The notes under the pieces are model-generated. The model was given only the letters and a program-made list of their open reading frames with translations, was not told the origin of the DNA and ran no database searches. A program made the translations under genes and the position numbers. A stretch of 64,000 nt of DNA, from contig JAJCZZ010000031.1 of NCBI GenBank assembly GCA_029262115.1, positions 1-64,000 on the forward strand. Reading direction: 5' to 3'. Of this stretch, positions 1-8,267 are shown piece by piece (the stretch's first letter is position 1; every line of letters begins with the position of its first letter). Origin of the DNA: Gemmatimonadota bacterium (lineage in GTDB: Bacteria; Gemmatimonadota; Gemmatimonadetes; Longimicrobiales; Gaopeijiaceae).

Positions 1-228
1 CGTACGACTGCAAGTCTGGCTACCAGCCTGCTGGCTAGGCTTTGGCTGCGTGGGGCTCGCACCCACTGGACGACTCCTCCGAGTTTCAGTCTCTCATCCT
101 TGACCTCCCCTCAGACCGGCATGGCCTGGTCGCAACTCTCAGTCGAAATTACGACCAAAGGACAAAAATTGAGCAGCTAAGAGAAAGCAGGAGCGTAACT
201 TAGCGAACAAGAATCCGGAAAACCTCGT

Positions 229-575
229 CTAGAGGGCTTTTCCACTCAGACTGACCCCATCGGCGTCGCGGGGGGCTGAATACCTACGGGTATGCCGGCG
301 GGGATCCGATCAACTTCTCGGATCCGTTCGGGCTGTGCCCGCCGGAGGATGACAATCTTGATGATTGTGAAGCGGGCTCTTCCGAATGGTACGCGTCAAG
401 ACTGGCAAAAGGCGAAGGGAACGCTGCTGTCAACACCGTTGGCTGCGTATTTGCAAGTTACGTCCTTCGGGACGCGGCCTCGTTGAAGGTCGCGATACGG
501 CTTCACGAAGCCCTGCGCCCGCGCCACCCTCCGTGTCCTTCGGGGCGCGGCCTCGTTGAAGCGGCGCGGCAATAG
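229..575 (+). pseudogene. RHS-repeat core domain remnant, frameshifted
   Basis: Two adjacent reading frames together spell the end of an RHS-repeat-associated core. Frame 1 (from 229) reads LEGFSTQTDPIGVAGG and frame 3 (from 276) continues LNTYGYAGGDPINFSDPFGL, which matches the classical signature ending in DP-F-G-L. The frames are separated by one missing base in the G run at 271-275, so the gene is broken or carries a sequencing error. After the core, about 80 residues of unrecognised tail run to a TAG at 573. In RHS proteins this tail is the variable toxin or effector part. Nothing upstream of 229 can be joined confidently to the RHS shell, so only the 3' end is seen. The signature is clear; calling it inactive is inference. 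Confidence 0.65.
462..561. repeat. Two-unit direct repeat, CRISPR-like
   Basis: A 27-base repeat occurs at 462-488 and 535-561 with one mismatch (A472 versus G545). Each copy begins with a hairpin around a TTCG loop, and pairing is kept in the second copy by G:T wobbles. Each ends in GTTGAAG, as many CRISPR repeats do. The 73-base period would fit a 36-37 base repeat with a 36-37 base spacer, but homology covers only 27 bases and there are just two units. No cas gene is in the window. It may be a degenerate array end or a REP-like element. Confidence 0.35.
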
Positions 576-687
576 GTGACACCGCTCCACAGCTCGGCCG
601 GACGGTCCCCCACCCCCCCACTGGCACCCGCCTTGTGTCGATGCGTAGTTCAATTCCGCTTCCCACCCCATCCACCCACGAGCCCCC

Positions 688-1134
688 ATGAAAGTCGATG
701 TCACGACCATGACGGTGATTGACGCTCCCCGCGAGGCAGTGGCAGCCTACGCGTCCGATCCCTCGAACGTCCCGGAGTGGTACTCGAACATCAGTTCGGT
801 GGAGTGGATCGACGAGCCGGTGGTCACTCCTGGCGCCCGGGTGGCCTTCGTGGCCCACTTCCTGGGGCGACGGATGGCCTACACGTACACGCTCACGGAC
901 GTGCAGCCTGGGAAGCTCCTGGTTATGCGGACGGCCGAAGGTCCCTTCCCGATGGAAACACGGTACGAGTGGACGGACGCCCCGGGCGGCGGTACCCACA
1001 TGGTCCTGACCAACCGGGGCGAGCCCAGCGGGTTCTCCGGCATGGCCGCGCCGTTGATGGTCAAAGCGATGAAACATGCGACGAAAAAAGACCTCTCACG
1101 CCTGAAAGCGCTCATGGAAGAGCGCCACGGGTGA
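688..1134 (+). CDS. SRPBCC (polyketide cyclase/dehydrase-like) protein
   Basis: This 148-residue protein has the length and pattern of a single START/Bet v1-like SRPBCC domain. It begins with a beta strand and the helix region DAPREAVAAYASDPSNVPEW, followed by alternating strands (ARVAFVAHFLG, MAYTYTLTDVQPGKLLV) and a long C-terminal helix that would close a hydrophobic cavity. Such proteins bind small hydrophobic ligands in the cytoplasm or act as cyclases; the ligand cannot be predicted. No signal peptide or membrane segment is visible. The gene is monocistronic and converges on the beta-barrel-type gene ending at 1144, with only 9 bases between them. The ATG at 688 has no strong ribosome-binding site. 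Confidence 0.8.
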   Translation: MKVDVTTMTVIDAPREAVAAYASDPSNVPEWYSNISSVEWIDEPVVTPGARVAFVAHFLGRRMAYTYTLTDVQPGKLLVMRTAEGPFPMETRYEWTDAPGGGTHMVLTNRGEPSGFSGMAAPLMVKAMKHATKKDLSRLKALMEERHG

Positions 1135-1143
1135 GGACGGCTG

Positions 1144-1854
1144 CTACCGCCCCCCGTCGAGCCTGATGCGCAGACCGATCGTGAGCGAGTTGTAATCCTG
1201 CAGCGGGCTCGGGAACTGGAGGGGCTCCCCCTGCCCGCCCGGCCAGACACCTCTGATATGTTCCGCATATTCGGCCCAGACGGTGGCCCGGTCCGAGGCG
1301 TGGAAGTCCAGGCCAAGGCCGATCGCCCGCATCCACTGAGTGTCCAGCCCCGACGACGTGCGAGTGAGACCCACGGCCTGAGGCTGATAGTCCACCGTTC
1401 GTCGGGCGAGGCCGACGAAGCCGTACGGTCCCAGGCGAGTGGCAAACGGAGCGAACCGGAGGTCGATGGCGGCGGTCGTCAGCGAGACATCTCCGACCGA
1501 CTCCTCGAAAGCCTCCGATTGAGTGCACCGCGGCCCGCACGACGTCCGGACAGACCCGGCCGGCACCACCATGTCTCCCCCGAACGTCCGCCCCAATCGG
1601 GCACGCCCATGGAGGAAGAGACTTGGTACGCCTACCTCCAGCGCGACACCGAAAAAGGTAGACGCGTCGGCTCGGACGGGCTCGCTCGGGGCCTGGAGCG
1701 TGAACGGCGCTTCGTTGTGAAAGCCCCCGAGTCCCGTGAACACCGATCCCGAGAGCGTCACGTCTCGCGACTGCTGAGCGTCGGCCGGCGCCGCCATCCC
1801 AGCCGATAAGAAGATCGCAACGGCGACCACCGCTCCCTTCCGCAACATCTCCAT
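1144..1854 (-). CDS. Outer-membrane beta-barrel-type protein (exported, unknown function)
   Basis: The start is set at 1854 because AGGAGG lies six bases upstream of that ATG; an in-frame start 36 bases earlier lacks this. The 236-residue protein opens with a Sec signal peptide (MEMLRKG, hydrophobic core, cleavage near ADAQQS). The rest alternates polar and aromatic or hydrophobic residues with glycine-rich turns and ends near a strand-like SLTIGLRIRLDGGR, as in small outer-membrane barrels. One cysteine pair (TSCGPRC, about residue 107) may form a loop disulfide. No family can be named. It lies 82 bases downstream of the amidohydrolase gene on the same strand and could be co-transcribed with it. 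Confidence 0.65.
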   Translation of the reverse strand: MEMLRKGAVVAVAIFLSAGMAAPADAQQSRDVTLSGSVFTGLGGFHNEAPFTLQAPSEPVRADASTFFGVALEVGVPSLFLHGRARLGRTFGGDMVVPAGSVRTSCGPRCTQSEAFEESVGDVSLTTAAIDLRFAPFATRLGPYGFVGLARRTVDYQPQAVGLTRTSSGLDTQWMRAIGLGLDFHASDRATVWAEYAEHIRGVWPGGQGEPLQFPSPLQDYNSLTIGLRIRLDGGR

Positions 1855-1936
1855 GATCAACCTCCTCTCGTTCCACTCGAACAGTGACACATTTATCCAT
1901 GTAACCCACGCGCTGCTTACGCAAGAGTCTTGTCGG

Positions 1937-2824
1937 CTACTTCATCGCCGGTACGAGGTCCGCAAGGTTGTCCTGACCGACCCTGGCTCCGGCGGCTGGC
2001 GAGAGCTGCGCCAGGAAGTCCTGCACGCTACGGATCTTCGCGCGGTCGCTCGACTCCGAGCGAAGGGACGCGTCCGTGCCGACCAGGAAGCGATCCGGCA
2101 TCGCCTCGATGAGGGCGATCCAGTCCGGCCACACGGCCCGCCCATCGGACAGGATCGTATACTCGGGCGACCGGGGGTGGCTCCGCCACGTCCGTGCGCT
2201 CAACTCATACGTAAGGTTGGGATGCCTTCGCAGCAGCCTCTCGGCAAGGAAGAGGGGGACGTATCCGCCATGGGCCCAGATCACAGGGACGTCCGGGAAC
2301 GCGTCGAGAAGCGCCTCGAACTCACGGAGCCGCGTCACCTCGGAGTGCACCGAGACGGGCACACCGTGACGACGAGCCACGGTGAGCAGCGCTCGCATGA
2401 TCTCACCGTCGGGCGCGAAGTCCGCCTCGGGGAAACCGGCGCCCGGGAAGTGGCTCACCGAGATCTCCCCGATCCCGAAGAACGCACCGGTTGAGAGCAA
2501 CGAGTCCGCGATCTGGGCCAGCGCGGGGTCGTCCTCCATCCAAAGACCACGGTACTCCCGGTGCTCGGGGGACACCGACACGAAGGGAAGGAGACGCCCG
2601 GGCCACCGCGCGGCGGCGCGCGTCAGGCTCTCGTTATCCGCCCGCCTTCCCCTGAAGACCACCGCCCGCAGGATGCCGGCCTCATCCATCAGCCGAATCC
2701 ACGCCTCCGGTTCGTTGAGATGCACATGCGCGTCATCGAACCGTACGGCCCGCTGTGCGTCAGCGGGGCCTGGAAAGGCGACCACGAATACACTCAAAAC
2801 GCCCAACAACAGTACGATTCTCAC
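1937..2824 (-). CDS. Exported metal-dependent amidohydrolase (TIM-barrel)
   Basis: The 295-residue product has an N-terminal signal peptide (MRIVLLLGVLSVF, cleavage near ADAQR) followed by an amidohydrolase-2 type TIM barrel. Metal-ligand candidates are in order: the HxH of DDAHVH near residue 33, HSE near 160, HGG near 185 and a late aspartate in GTDASLR. Relatives hydrolyse or decarboxylate small cyclic or carboxylated substrates; the substrate here is unknown. The signal peptide implies a periplasmic enzyme, less usual for the family, which is mostly cytoplasmic. The start is GTG with GGGAGA upstream. The DUF4956 gene ends 76 bases upstream, so this may be the next unit of the same strand. 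Confidence 0.75.
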   Translation of the reverse strand: MRIVLLLGVLSVFVVAFPGPADAQRAVRFDDAHVHLNEPEAWIRLMDEAGILRAVVFRGRRADNESLTRAAARWPGRLLPFVSVSPEHREYRGLWMEDDPALAQIADSLLSTGAFFGIGEISVSHFPGAGFPEADFAPDGEIMRALLTVARRHGVPVSVHSEVTRLREFEALLDAFPDVPVIWAHGGYVPLFLAERLLRRHPNLTYELSARTWRSHPRSPEYTILSDGRAVWPDWIALIEAMPDRFLVGTDASLRSESSDRAKIRSVQDFLAQLSPAAGARVGQDNLADLVPAMK

Positions 2825-2900
2825 CGACGTCTCCCGTCACACCCGAGTCACCCGTTCGACGTCGCCCTATGCACCCACGGTTGCCCGAACGTCGGCGAGC

Positions 2901-3914
2901 CTACCCCGACCCCTTCTTGGTCGTTCTGAACGGCACGTACTCCGCCGCATCGATCGGATCGGGCCAGTGGTCCTCCAACTCGTCCAGCATGTCGAGTGGG
3001 CTCACCTTCTTACGGATCGAGACCAGGATGCGGAGGGTGGTCATGCCGGCCGGGTGCTCGATCGGATCGAGGAACCGCCAGTCCTTGGCGATGGCATTCT
3101 GGAGCGTCACCTCGACCACGCCCCGCGCCATTGCGGGGTCCTTCGTGTGGACCGAGAGGATTCCGTCCGTGGAGAGCCCCACCGACGGCTCACCGGCCAC
3201 TTCACGCAACCGCTCCCGTGCCTCGGGAGCCTGCGCGGTCAGGAGCTTCCGGTCACCGATGAAGAGGAGCTCTGCCGGGGCGCCGAGCGACTTCAGTGCG
3301 CCCACGTTGAATTTCCACAACAGCAGGATCAGCGTGTTGAACGCGATCGACGCGACGAAGGCGATGTCCAGCGCCTGCACGCCCGCCGCCAGGCCGAGCC
3401 CCATCATCAGGAAGATGTAGACCGCGTCCTTCGGGTCCTTCACGGTGGTTCGCCACCGGACAGCGGCCACGATCCCTGCCAGGGCGAACGCCAACGCCAG
3501 GCTGTTCTTGATGACCATGACCACCATTGCCACGACCATCGGCAGGATGATGATGGCGTGCACCAACGATCGGTCGTACCGGAGCCGGCGCGTGAACATG
3601 TAGACCCAGGCGACCGGCACGGCCAGGAGCACCGCTCCCAGGGCGATGAACACGGTGGTGAGCGACCGCTCGAGGATGACCGATGCGGCACCGATGGCCG
3701 GGGCGGGGGGCGGCATCTCGCCTCCCGTCAGGAAGCCGGCGTCGACCGGAGCACCCGCCAGGTTGAGCGGTGCCAGGAAAAAGGCCCGTGCCGCCGGGAG
3801 GTACGCGACCGCTGCGGTGGCGACCAACAACAGCACGATGTAGTACGTCAGGAAGCCGACGAACGGCACTTGACGTGTTCTCTTCCGTCGGGTGGGTGGG
3901 CTGTTTGTGGTCAT
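2901..3914 (-). CDS. DUF4956 multipass membrane protein
   Basis: This 337-residue protein has four predicted membrane segments (near residues 17-44, 78-105, 113-150 and 160-195) followed by a soluble C-terminal domain of about 140 residues, the organisation of DUF4956 proteins. That family often sits beside VTC polyphosphate-polymerase or CotH-type genes, but here neither is present. It is the last gene of the amino-sugar operon, 28 bases after the kinase stop. The open frame extends further upstream, but the upstream part lies antiparallel-free inside the kinase gene in another frame and is not protein-like, so ATG 3914 is preferred. Its job in this operon is unknown; a regulatory or transport accessory role is speculation. 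Confidence 0.75.
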   Translation of the reverse strand: MTTNSPPTRRKRTRQVPFVGFLTYYIVLLLVATAAVAYLPAARAFFLAPLNLAGAPVDAGFLTGGEMPPPAPAIGAASVILERSLTTVFIALGAVLLAVPVAWVYMFTRRLRYDRSLVHAIIILPMVVAMVVMVIKNSLALAFALAGIVAAVRWRTTVKDPKDAVYIFLMMGLGLAAGVQALDIAFVASIAFNTLILLLWKFNVGALKSLGAPAELLFIGDRKLLTAQAPEARERLREVAGEPSVGLSTDGILSVHTKDPAMARGVVEVTLQNAIAKDWRFLDPIEHPAGMTTLRILVSIRKKVSPLDMLDELEDHWPDPIDAAEYVPFRTTKKGSG

Positions 3915-3942
3915 GGTCCGGTCCGTTGGCCGTGGGTTCGCC

Positions 3943-4887
3943 TCACCATCCGGGGGGCATCTCCGGCAGCGATGCGGGGTCGAGTTCGGGAATCTCCAGG
4001 GCGAGCCGCGCCGCGCCCAACCCGGCGTCCGGCTGTCGCTCCAGCGGCTGCACGCCGTGGCGCGCCAGGACCCGCTCCATCTGCCTGCGCAGGGGAAGAC
4101 CCGGGCGCAGGAGCCCTCCCGAAAGCGCGATCCGGGGGGGCTCCCGCCACGGGCCCAGCCGGGCCAGGATCGTGATGACGTGTCCTTCGAGTTCCTCGAC
4201 GGCGGTGACGAGGATCTCTCCGGCCACAGGGTCTCCCTCACCCGCCGCCTCCACGACAACGGGCGCGAGCGCGGCAATGTCTCCCTTGTCCGCGTCTCCC
4301 GCCCATTGGACGAGTCGTTCCACCGTGTTGATACCCATAACGTCGAGAAAGACGTTGCGGAGGTTCGTCTCGGGCGCCCGCCCATCGGCGTTACGGGCCA
4401 CTCGGCGCAACGCCTCAAGGCCGATGGCGTACCCACTCCCTTCGTCCCCGATGTGATGCCCCCACCCACCGACCCGCCCTTCTCGCCCGTCGTCCGAGCG
4501 TCCCCATGCAATCGAGCCGGTACCGGCGATCAGGAGAATACCGGGGCCCCTGGGGAACGCGTCATTGAACGCGCCAACCACGTCGGTACCGATCCGGCAG
4601 ATGTCCGCGACGCCGTACCGTGACAGTTCGAGTTCGACCGCCGAGCGGGCGGCCTCACGGCCAGCACCGGCCAGGCCGGCCCAGATGGCACGAGCGGGGG
4701 GCGCGGAATCGGCAAGGCGCAGGGCTTCCAGGCACACATCACGCACGGCCTCGGCCGCCTCGGCCGGATTCCGAGCATCGGCAATGGCCGCCTGTCCCTC
4801 TGCCCGGGCGAGTTCCACCCCCTCCCTGTTGACGACGACCGCACGTGTCCTCGTGCCTCCGCCGTCCACGCCGATGTAGAACGTCAT
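3943..4887 (-). CDS. BadF/BadG-type N-acetylglucosamine/N-acetylmuramate kinase
   Basis: The 314-residue protein is an ASKHA-fold sugar kinase of the BadF/BadG/BcrA/BcrD family. Visible motifs are the phosphate-1 loop DGGGT at residues 8-12, a candidate catalytic aspartate in GTD (102), the phosphate-2 loop AGTGS at 121-125 and GDEGSG at 147-152, typical of eukaryotic-type NAGK and of bacterial MurK. It should phosphorylate GlcNAc and possibly MurNAc at O-6 with ATP in the cytoplasm. Its ATG overlaps the stop of the symporter gene by four bases (ATGA), so the two are translationally coupled. With NagB-LmbE in the same operon it supplies the 6-phosphate substrate. Whether it accepts GlcNAc, MurNAc or both cannot be read from sequence. 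Confidence 0.85.
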   Translation of the reverse strand: MTFYIGVDGGGTRTRAVVVNREGVELARAEGQAAIADARNPAEAAEAVRDVCLEALRLADSAPPARAIWAGLAGAGREAARSAVELELSRYGVADICRIGTDVVGAFNDAFPRGPGILLIAGTGSIAWGRSDDGREGRVGGWGHHIGDEGSGYAIGLEALRRVARNADGRAPETNLRNVFLDVMGINTVERLVQWAGDADKGDIAALAPVVVEAAGEGDPVAGEILVTAVEELEGHVITILARLGPWREPPRIALSGGLLRPGLPLRRQMERVLARHGVQPLERQPDAGLGAARLALEIPELDPASLPEMPPGW

Positions 4888-6323
4888 ACCGTCTCGGGCT
4901 GCTTGAAGACGACGCCGGCGAGGAGGCCGACGACGAAGGTGATGATGGATCCAACCGGAACGTACCACGGCCACGCCATCTGGTCGCGCAGCAGGGTGAC
5001 CGTTCCGATGCCCACCACCATGCCGATAATGACCGCGCCCTGTCCGGGCTTCTTCGTGAGAACGCCGAGCCCGAACGCGCCCAGCAGCCCACCGTACACC
5101 AGAGAGGCGATTCCCAGGCCAACCTCCACCGCCGAAGTCCCCCGCGACAACGGGATGAAGATGATCGCGCCGGCAATCAGGAGCCCGGCCCAGACCAACG
5201 TGAACAGCTTCCCGGCCCGAAGGATGCGCGCGTCGTCGTCTTCCGCGCCGGCCAGCGGCGCCCAGTAGTCGTAGGCGCTCGCCGACGCGAGTGAGTTGAT
5301 CGACGACGACAACGACGACATGGCCGCGGCAAACACCGCAGCGATGAGAAGGCCGGTCACGCCCGGCGGCAACCCCTCCAGCAGGAACTTCGCGAAGATC
5401 TCGTCGGACCGCTCGAACGGCTGCCCTTGATAGAAGGCCCAGAGGCCGAGGCCGACCAGAAGGAAGAGAATGAACTGCAGGATGACGCTGAACGCGGAGC
5501 CGACCAGCGCGGCCTGGCTCGCTCGAAGATCCTTCGTGGTGAGCAACCGCTGAACGATCAACTGGTCGGTACCGTGCGAGGCCATCGACAAGAAGGCGCC
5601 GCCGATCACTCCAGCCCAGAGCGTGTACGGTGTGTTGAGATCGAAGCTGAAGTCGAGCCACTGCGTCTTCCCGGCCGCCGCGGCGTCGGACATGATCTGG
5701 CCCCACCCGCCCGGGATCGCCACCTGGAGGGCGATCATCGCGGCGGCGGCGCCGAGCAGGTACAGAGACATCTGCACGGTATCGACCCATACGACCGCCT
5801 TGATGCCGCCGAAGTACGTGTAGACCACGGTCAGGGCGCCGATGACACCGATCGACACGGAGTAGGGCCACCCGGTGATCAGGGCCAGGGGGATGGCGGT
5901 CGCGAACAGTCGCACCGAGTCGGCCAGGAGCCGGGTCACCATGAAGACGGCCGACGTGAAGCGGCGCGCCCCCGTCCCGAAGCGTGCTCCGAGCAGTTCG
6001 TACGCGGTCGACAGCTCGCCGCGGTAGTACGCGGGAAGGAGCACACCGGCCACCACGAGCCGGCCCACCAGATATCCGATCGTCAGTTGCAGGAAGACCA
6101 GGCTGCCCACATATGCCACGCCGGGAATGCTGAGGAAGGTCAGCGTGCTGGTCTCGGTTGCCACAACCGACAGCATGACCGCCGGCCAGGGAAGCGAGCG
6201 GCTACCGAGGAAGTAGTCGCTCCCCGACGTCTGTCCACGTCCCATCCACGCCCCCCAGGCCGTGGTCCCCAGGAGGTACACAACCAGGACCGCGAGGTCG
6301 AGCGAGGTGAACGCATCACTCAC
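4884..6323 (-). CDS. Sodium:solute symporter (SSS family), first copy
   Basis: This 479-residue protein has about 13 hydrophobic segments and the N-terminal SSS pattern: a first helix after MSDAFTSLD, then the GSRSLPWPAVMLSVVATETS region and a long run of transmembrane helices with YFGGIKAVVWVDTVQ, where SSS carriers show a conserved tryptophan/aspartate motif. It would import a sugar or acid with sodium. Its place between NagB-LmbE and the kinase points to GlcNAc, MurNAc or a small muropeptide. The start is GTG at 6323 with GGAG seven bases upstream. It begins 42 bases after the nagB stop and its end overlaps the kinase start by four bases. Confidence 0.85.
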   Translation of the reverse strand: MSDAFTSLDLAVLVVYLLGTTAWGAWMGRGQTSGSDYFLGSRSLPWPAVMLSVVATETSTLTFLSIPGVAYVGSLVFLQLTIGYLVGRLVVAGVLLPAYYRGELSTAYELLGARFGTGARRFTSAVFMVTRLLADSVRLFATAIPLALITGWPYSVSIGVIGALTVVYTYFGGIKAVVWVDTVQMSLYLLGAAAAMIALQVAIPGGWGQIMSDAAAAGKTQWLDFSFDLNTPYTLWAGVIGGAFLSMASHGTDQLIVQRLLTTKDLRASQAALVGSAFSVILQFILFLLVGLGLWAFYQGQPFERSDEIFAKFLLEGLPPGVTGLLIAAVFAAAMSSLSSSINSLASASAYDYWAPLAGAEDDDARILRAGKLFTLVWAGLLIAGAIIFIPLSRGTSAVEVGLGIASLVYGGLLGAFGLGVLTKKPGQGAVIIGMVVGIGTVTLLRDQMAWPWYVPVGSIITFVVGLLAGVVFKQPETV

Positions 6324-6365
6324 GAGGCATCTCCGGGAACGGGTCCGATCGGTCCGGCTTCGTCA

Positions 6366-8267
6366 TTACATCTCACCGAGGTCGGCCGTGGCGAACGGAC
6401 TCGGACGGAGGCGCCGCCCGTCGCGTACCACCACGTACGCCTCCATCGCGAAGTAGGCCGGGAGGCCGAGCTTGCGGAGCGCCTCGGCCGTGCCCGTATT
6501 CCGATCCTCGACCCGCTGCCAGAACTCGCGGGGGTCGGGCCCGGGGAACGGGGCGACGTCCTTCTGCGACTGGTGCTTGAAAATGGCCATCTTCTTTCGC
6601 CGCAGTTCATCCGCGGACATGGGCACGAGCAGAGACGCTTCGGCCAGCGGCCACTCCTGCCACGCTCCCCGGTACAGCCACAGGTCCGGAGCCGTATCCT
6701 CGTACTGCTCGAGCGCCGTCGTGACGGCCTCGAGGCACATCCTGTGCGTGCCATGCGGATCGGACAGGTCTCCGGCCGCGAACACCATGTCGGGCTTGGT
6801 CTCGTGCAGGAAGTCGAGGGTGATGGCAACATCCCCCGGCCCGATCGGGTCCTTCTTCACCTTGCCCGTCTGGTAGAACGGGAGGTTCAGGAAACGGGCG
6901 TCGTCCGACGAGAGGCCGACCACCTCCAAGCCCCCGATGGCCTCGGCCTCCCGGATGACACGCTTGAGGTTTTGCACGGCCACGTCGTCGACATCGTCGG
7001 GTGCTTTCGCCGCCATACACGCCTCGATCCGATCGATCCAGCCGTGAAGCCCGTTGTCGTCGACATCGAGCACGCCCGCGGCCCGGCGCACGAACTCCAG
7101 GTATCGGCGGACGTCGTGGTCGAAGACCGCGATGTTCCCGGAGGTCTGGTACGCGACCGTGATCTCGTTGTCGTTCTCGACGAGCTTCCGGAGGATCCCG
7201 CCCATCGAGATCACGTCGTCGTCCGGATGGGGCGAGAACACGACGATACGACGCTCTCGGGGCAGACGGCTCTTGCCGCGGATCTTTGCCACCAGACTGT
7301 TGAACGCCCGCCCGTTCAGGGGCTCGGCGGACCCGTAGCGGGCCACCAGCCCGGACAGATGCCGCTCGCGGTAGTCCTCGTTACGGAGATGCAGGATCGG
7401 GCGACCGGACTCCTGACTCAGCCAGATGACCGCCTCCAACTCCTGGTCGGCGGTCCAATCGACGTCGCCCAGCAACCACGGCGTGCGGATCCGGGTGAGA
7501 TCGGCGGCCGCGGCGGGGTCCAGGTACACCGTGGCGTCCGGATGCTCCTGGAGGAACGTGGCGGCCACGTCCGCATGGATCGGACCCTCGACGGCCCTTC
7601 GAACGATGCTCGCCTTGTGCTCCCCCGTGGCGATCAGCGCGATCTCGCGCGCCTCCAGGATGGTCGCCACGCCCATGGTCACGGCCTCGGGCGGAACGTT
7701 CTCCTCGCCGAAGAAGTCCGACGCGGCATCGCCTCGGGTGATGGTGTCCAGGTAGAGCAGACGGGTGCGGGAATCCTCCCAGGAGCCGGGCTCGTTGAAG
7801 CCCACGTGGCCGCTTCGCCCGATGCCGAGAATCTGGAAGTCGATACCGCCCGCGTCGCGGATCGCCTGTTCGTAGGCCTCGGCATGCTCGTCCATCTCCT
7901 CGCGCGGGAGATCGCCGCGGGGGATGTGGATCTGATCGGACGGGACGTTCACATGGTCGAACAGATTTTCGTGCATGAAGCGGTGGTAGCTGTGCGGGCT
8001 ACCCGGCTCCATCGGGAAGTACTCGTCCAGATTGAACGTGACCACGTTGGAGAAGTCGAGCCCTTCCTCACCGTGGAGGCGTGCCAGCTCCCGGTAGATG
8101 CCCACGGGCGTGGACCCGGTGGCGAGTCCGAGAACGGCCGCGCGGCCTTCCTCCGCCCGCTCCCGAATCAGCCCCGCAATCCGCCCGGCCACCTCGTCGG
8201 AGATGGCCTGATGGTCGTCGAAGATACAGACGGAGATCCGTTCGAGCCGTCGTGCGCCGCCACTCAT
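6366..8267 (-). CDS. nagB: Glucosamine-6-phosphate deaminase fused to LmbE/PIG-L deacetylase
   Basis: The 633-residue protein joins two enzymes. Residues 1-290 are NagB: LATGSTP at 48-54, LDEY at 80-83, GHVGFNEP with catalytic His154, and Lys218 in TGEHK. Residues about 340-633 are a LmbE/PIG-L zinc deacetylase with HPDDD at 347-351 and the later zinc ligand pair H505/H508 in DPHGTH. NagB converts glucosamine-6-phosphate to fructose-6-phosphate and ammonia. PIG-L enzymes deacetylate N-acetylglucosaminyl groups, so the second domain could supply the NagA step. Similar long NagB proteins are known in Bacteroidetes. The ATG overlaps the upstream symporter stop by four bases. All metal and catalytic residues appear intact in both halves. 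Confidence 0.9.
   Translation of the reverse strand: MSGGARRLERISVCIFDDHQAISDEVAGRIAGLIRERAEEGRAAVLGLATGSTPVGIYRELARLHGEEGLDFSNVVTFNLDEYFPMEPGSPHSYHRFMHENLFDHVNVPSDQIHIPRGDLPREEMDEHAEAYEQAIRDAGGIDFQILGIGRSGHVGFNEPGSWEDSRTRLLYLDTITRGDAASDFFGEENVPPEAVTMGVATILEAREIALIATGEHKASIVRRAVEGPIHADVAATFLQEHPDATVYLDPAAAADLTRIRTPWLLGDVDWTADQELEAVIWLSQESGRPILHLRNEDYRERHLSGLVARYGSAEPLNGRAFNSLVAKIRGKSRLPRERRIVVFSPHPDDDVISMGGILRKLVENDNEITVAYQTSGNIAVFDHDVRRYLEFVRRAAGVLDVDDNGLHGWIDRIEACMAAKAPDDVDDVAVQNLKRVIREAEAIGGLEVVGLSSDDARFLNLPFYQTGKVKKDPIGPGDVAITLDFLHETKPDMVFAAGDLSDPHGTHRMCLEAVTTALEQYEDTAPDLWLYRGAWQEWPLAEASLLVPMSADELRRKKMAIFKHQSQKDVAPFPGPDPREFWQRVEDRNTGTAEALRKLGLPAYFAMEAYVVVRDGRRLRPSPFATADLGEM

Noticed and set aside
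2382-4175. 597-codon plus-strand frame
   Set aside because: It crosses three real minus-strand genes and is compositionally a shadow.
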